A stretch of DNA of 64,000 nucleotides from Actinomarina sp002308095 (GTDB lineage: Bacteria > Actinomycetota > Acidimicrobiia > Actinomarinales > Actinomarinaceae). Where the stretch lies: positions 936,961-1,000,960 of the forward strand of contig JBJKUL010000001.1 of NCBI GenBank assembly GCA_045563135.1, read 5' to 3'. Both the position numbers and the translations under genes were made by a program. A model generated the notes under the pieces. That model ran no database searches. It was given only the letters and a program-made list of their open reading frames with translations, and was not told the origin of the DNA. This document shows positions 60,746 to 64,000 of the stretch, in pieces. The first letter of the stretch is position 1, and the number at the start of each line of letters is the position of its first letter.

Positions 60746-63700
60746 GTGGCTAAAAACTCAGGGTTAAAAGTAACAAGAAAATATACATCAAAAGGCGATC
60801 CATATAAAGGTATCGTCTGGGAAAAGAGAAGTTCTAAAATAGCTAACCCAGATGGATCCGTAGTCTTCGAAATGGACGACGTAGAAATTCCTTCAACCTG
60901 GTCACAAGTTGCAACAGACATTATGGTATCAAAATATTTCAGAAAGGCTGGCGTTCCTCAAGTCGATGCTGAAGGAAATGTTTTAAAAGATGAAAATGGA
61001 GAAGTTGTACTCGGGTCAGAAACATCATCACGTCAAGTTTTTGATAGATTAGCTGAAACCTGGAGACACTGGGGAGAAACAACTGGTTACTTTGCAACAA
61101 AAGACGATGCTCAAGCTTTTGAGGATGAACTAAAGTATATGCTTGCTACACAAATGGCTGCACCTAACAGTCCACAATGGTTTAACACTGGACTCAACCA
61201 CAAATATGATTTAACTGGTCCTGCACAAGGATTTTGGTATGTAGATCCAAAAACATCAAAACTCGTAGAGGCAGATGACTCCTACTCAAGACCACAACCA
61301 CATGCTTGCTTTATTCAATCTATTGATGATGACCTTGTAAACGAAGGTGGAATCATGGATCTCTGGGTAAAAGAAGCTCGACTCTTTAAGTTTGGATCAG
61401 GAACAGGAACAAACTTTTCACATCTTCGTGGAGAAGGAGAACAACTCTCCGGTGGTGGAGTTTCTTCAGGAGTAATGTCCTTCCTTAAAATCGGGGACAG
61501 AGCAGCTGGTGCAATTAAGTCTGGTGGAACAACCAGAAGAGCTGCAAAGATGGTTATTCTAGACCTTGATCATCCAGATATTGAAACCTTCATTGAGTGG
61601 AAAGCTATAGAAGAAGATAAAGCTCGTGCACTTATTGCTGCAGGTTACCCTGCTGATTTCAATGGTGAAGCATACGCTACTGTCTCAGGACAAAACTCAA
61701 ACAACTCTGTGAGGGTACCTACTGAATTTCTGAAAGCTATCGAAGAAGATGGAGATTGGGAACTAACTGCAAGAACAGATGGGTCTGTAATGAAAACAGT
61801 GAAAGCCCGTGACTTATGGAACAAAGTTGCAGACGCAGCATGGAAATGCGCTGATCCTGGAGTTCAGTATGATACAACTATTAACGAATGGCACACCTCC
61901 CCTATGGGTGGAAAAATCCGTGCATCAAATCCTTGTTCAGAGTATTTATTCTTAGACAATACTGCTTGTAACCTAGCAAGTCTTAATTTGGTTAAGTTCT
62001 ACGATGATGAAAAACAAGAATTCGATATTGCTTCTTATAAGCATGCATTAAGAATCTGGACTATCGTTCTAGAAATATCAGTAGAAATGGCTCAGTTCCC
62101 TTCAAAAGAAATTGCTCAAGGGTCTTACGACTACAGAACTCTTGGACTTGGTTATGCAAACTTAGGATCTCTACTCATGAGAAAAGGTATCGCTTATGAT
62201 TCCAACCTAGGAAGAGCTATTGCTGGAGCTTTAACAGCTATGTTAACTGGTGAAGCTTACAAAGCATCTGCTGAAATGGCAGGCATTGTCGGTACATTCC
62301 CTAGATACAAAGAGAATGCTGACAATATGCTTAGAGTGATGAACAACCATAGAAAAGCAGCATACGACTCAAATGATTACGAAGGTTTAAGTCATGACTT
62401 AATAGCTATTGATCAAGACTTGTGTCCTGAAGATTTATTAGTTGCAGCCCAACTTTCATGGGATGAAGCAGTTGAATTGGGTACAAAAAATGGTTACAGA
62501 AATGCTCAAGCTACTGTACTTGCGCCGACGGGCACGATTGGTCTCCTCATGGACTGTGATACAACAGGTGTAGAGCCTGACTTTGCATTAATGAAATTTA
62601 AGAAACTTGCTGGTGGAGGCTACATGAAGATAGCTAACCAATCAATCGGACCTGCACTAAATGCACTCGGATATGCTCCAAATGAAGTAAGCGAAATAAT
62701 TAATTATGTTATTGGTTCAATGTCTCTTGAGGATTCACCATACGTAAATAAAAAATCATTGATGGAAAAAGGCTTAAGCCAAGAAGATGTAGCAAAAATT
62801 GAAGCTGCTCTTCCAGGTGCTTTTGAAATTCAGCATGCATTTAACGTGTTTGTCTTAGGTGAAGAAACGTTAAAAGCTTTAGGTATTCCAGAAGAAGAAT
62901 ATACATCCTTTGATTTCAATCTACTTGAAACACTTGGCTACTCAAGAAATGAGATAGCTCAGGCCAACTTAGATATTTGTGGAACACAAAAAATTGAAGG
63001 AGCACCTTATCTAAAAGATGAGCATCTTGATGTTTTTGATTGTGCAAATAAATGTGGTAAAGATGGAGAAAGATTTATACATTACATGGGTCATGTAAGA
63101 ATGATGGCAGCTGCACAACCATTTATATCAGGTGCAATATCCAAAACTGTAAATATGCCGAATGAAGCAACCGTGGAAGATATCGAAGACTGCTATTTTG
63201 AGGCAGCAAAGATTGGAGTAAAGGCAATTGCGATTTATAGAGATGGTTCTAAAGCTTCTCAACCACTTTCTTCCTCTTCGGATGATGGAGATTCTGAAGA
63301 ATCAGATCCGGAAGTAACGAAAATTCTTGAGGAAGAAGCCATGTTAATTCAAGGTAACTTTGCTCCAGGAACTAGTCCTTCAAGAGCGTATGCAGGAGTA
63401 AATAGACCAAGATTCCTTCTTCCTGAAAGACGAGAAGGGTGGACACAAGAAGCAAGAATTGCTGGTCATAAGGTATACCTACGAACTGGAGAGTATCCTG
63501 ATGGGACTCTAGGTGAAGTCTTTATTGATATCGCCAAAGAGGGAGCAACTCTTAAAGGTGTACTAGGTTGTTTCGCAATCGCTGTCTCAAAAGGACTACA
63601 GTATGGAGTTCCTTTAGAAGAGTTTGTAGACACATTTACCTTCCAGACTTTTGAGCCAAGAGGTATGGTTGAGGGACATGAAAATATTAAGATGAGTAAC

Positions 63701-63838
63701 TCTATTATTGATTATGTATTTAGAGCACTTGGTCTAGAGTACTTAAACAGAACAGATATTGTTCAAGTACCCCCAAAAGATAACTCTGTTCATGAAGACT
63801 GCACCTGTAGCGAAAACAGAGACTGCACCTGTAGCTAA
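60746..63838 (+). CDS. nrdJ: Class II (B12-dependent) ribonucleoside-diphosphate reductase, 3' end disrupted
   Basis: 1030 residues visible from GTG 60746 (AAGGAG at 60734-60739). It makes deoxyribonucleotides using adenosylcobalamin. Motifs are QMAAPNSPQWFNTG, FGSGTGTNFSHLRG, NPCSEYLFLDNTACNLASLNL region (quoted in parts), and LAPTGTIGLLMDCDTTG. The protein should end in GDxMGDAPxCxxCG; instead the frame runs into tandem repeats and stops at 63838. The MGDAP-coding sequence appears 120 nt later in another frame, see the repeat. Regulated by NrdR. Confidence 0.92.
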   Translation: MAKNSGLKVTRKYTSKGDPYKGIVWEKRSSKIANPDGSVVFEMDDVEIPSTWSQVATDIMVSKYFRKAGVPQVDAEGNVLKDENGEVVLGSETSSRQVFDRLAETWRHWGETTGYFATKDDAQAFEDELKYMLATQMAAPNSPQWFNTGLNHKYDLTGPAQGFWYVDPKTSKLVEADDSYSRPQPHACFIQSIDDDLVNEGGIMDLWVKEARLFKFGSGTGTNFSHLRGEGEQLSGGGVSSGVMSFLKIGDRAAGAIKSGGTTRRAAKMVILDLDHPDIETFIEWKAIEEDKARALIAAGYPADFNGEAYATVSGQNSNNSVRVPTEFLKAIEEDGDWELTARTDGSVMKTVKARDLWNKVADAAWKCADPGVQYDTTINEWHTSPMGGKIRASNPCSEYLFLDNTACNLASLNLVKFYDDEKQEFDIASYKHALRIWTIVLEISVEMAQFPSKEIAQGSYDYRTLGLGYANLGSLLMRKGIAYDSNLGRAIAGALTAMLTGEAYKASAEMAGIVGTFPRYKENADNMLRVMNNHRKAAYDSNDYEGLSHDLIAIDQDLCPEDLLVAAQLSWDEAVELGTKNGYRNAQATVLAPTGTIGLLMDCDTTGVEPDFALMKFKKLAGGGYMKIANQSIGPALNALGYAPNEVSEIINYVIGSMSLEDSPYVNKKSLMEKGLSQEDVAKIEAALPGAFEIQHAFNVFVLGEETLKALGIPEEEYTSFDFNLLETLGYSRNEIAQANLDICGTQKIEGAPYLKDEHLDVFDCANKCGKDGERFIHYMGHVRMMAAAQPFISGAISKTVNMPNEATVEDIEDCYFEAAKIGVKAIAIYRDGSKASQPLSSSSDDGDSEESDPEVTKILEEEAMLIQGNFAPGTSPSRAYAGVNRPRFLLPERREGWTQEARIAGHKVYLRTGEYPDGTLGEVFIDIAKEGATLKGVLGCFAIAVSKGLQYGVPLEEFVDTFTFQTFEPRGMVEGHENIKMSNSIIDYVFRALGLEYLNRTDIVQVPPKDNSVHEDCTCSENRDCTCS

Positions 63839-63945
63839 AGCAGAGGCTGCACCTGTAGCTAACAAGCAGAGGCTGCACCTGTAGCTAACAAGCAGAGGCT
63901 GCACCTGTAGCTAACAAGCAGAGGCTGCACCTGTTGAACAAGCAG
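63801..63945 (+). repeat. Ala/Pro-coding tandem repeats with non-triplet units
   Basis: The octamer GCACCTGT recurs at 63801, 63825, 63849, 63875, 63901 and 63927: spacings 24, 24, 26, 26, 26 bp. 24-bp units code an 8-residue Ala/Pro/Glu/Lys linker (like APVAKTET); 26-bp units (with an extra CA in GCTAACAAG) shift frame each time. The three shifts together restore the frame, which suggests repeat-assembly error at a linker, although natural slippage is possible. Confidence 0.85.
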
Positions 63946-64000
63946 AGAATTCAGTTGCTACAGTTCAAGAGGTTCTAGGAGACATGATGGGTGATGCTCC
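63946..64000 (+). CDS. nrdJ: Fragment of the nrdJ C-terminus
   Basis: Frame starting 63963 reads VQEVLGDMMGDAP, the conserved lead into the C-terminal CxxC tail of class II reductases, and continues past the window. It is one base (or minus two) out of frame with the main nrdJ CDS. Confidence 0.75.

Noticed and set aside
63801..63945. Possible CRISPR array
   Set aside because: Units are contiguous 24/26-bp tandem repeats without spacers and encode a protein linker.
1..64000. Horizontal transfer, prophage or insertion sequences
   Set aside because: No transposase, integrase, tRNA-flanking repeats or clear base-composition break was seen by eye.

Overview
The window is 64 kb of AT-rich, tightly packed bacterial chromosome with short intergenic gaps, many start/stop overlaps and many starts only 5-8 nt behind a -10-like box (leaderless style). 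The gene set points to a free-living aerobic heterotroph of actinobacterial affinity. The clues are an InhA-like FabI, an acyl-CoA carboxylase with a biotin-carrying alpha subunit next to the FAS-II genes, an MshA-like GT4, class II ribonucleotide reductase and split transhydrogenase. With such AT-rich DNA, a marine Acidimicrobiia/Actinomarinales-type organism is my best guess; this is inference only. I see no rRNA, tRNA, CRISPR array, insertion sequence or phage module.

Layout. 0.1-3.2 kb: glyoxylate shunt operon aceA-aceB (minus) behind a long structured leader. 3.2-9.6 kb: membrane and accessory genes, two orphan Dpp/Opp-type ABC permeases, a chain of overlapping micro-membrane ORFs and a one-domain MGMT. 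9.7-13.3 kb: IMPase, a fused MDR-Gfo/Idh/MocA oxidoreductase and birA. 13.4-22.5 kb: one plus-strand lipid operon (carboxylase beta, bioY, carboxylase alpha, acpS, fabD, fabH, fabG, acpP, fabF) with fabI convergent. 22.5-26.2 kb: PPDK diverging from an archaeal-type (type II) GAPDH-like gene. 26.2-31.3 kb: a possible structured RNA, a five-helix membrane protein, a mosaic surface protein (IF2-N-like, TM, peptidoglycan-binding, FN3/Ig, vWA-like), TetR and small membrane genes. 31.4-35.4 kb: pntB/pntA2/pntA1, glycerate kinase, DUF1289. 35.4-36.6 kb: a small autoregulated-looking HTH locus. 36.6-45.3 kb: secreted GH57 glycosidase, tryptophanase-family lyase, YbaK, DDAH-type amidinohydrolase, GNAT, LysE, SPFH.

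45.3-54.3 kb is the respiratory core. On the minus strand is a cytochrome bc complex: an extra membrane protein, a 2[4Fe-4S] ferredoxin, b6-type cytochrome b, subunit IV, Rieske and a diheme cytochrome c. Divergent from it is a plus-strand operon encoding a CcoN-like protein that appears to have lost most histidine ligands, a CcoO-like cytochrome c, a small Cys-rich protein and another cytochrome c. Subunit IV and both plus-strand cytochromes share a ~40-residue N-terminal domain (RSAEARA core) joined to Ala/Pro/Glu-rich linkers. In the two cytochromes this segment is a 228-bp DNA repeat with one mismatch. This is the best candidate here for an undescribed system: a respiratory docking domain plus a ligand-poor oxidase-like subunit.

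54.3-60.7 kb: RimK with its aspartic-protease-like partner, a thioredoxin-fold protein, SAM hydrolase, an alpha/beta hydrolase that may start at ATT, and a minus-strand envelope cluster whose GT4 gene is broken by one base. 60.7-64 kb: nrdJ behind two NrdR boxes; its conserved C-terminus lies beyond out-of-frame tandem repeats and is cut by the window end.
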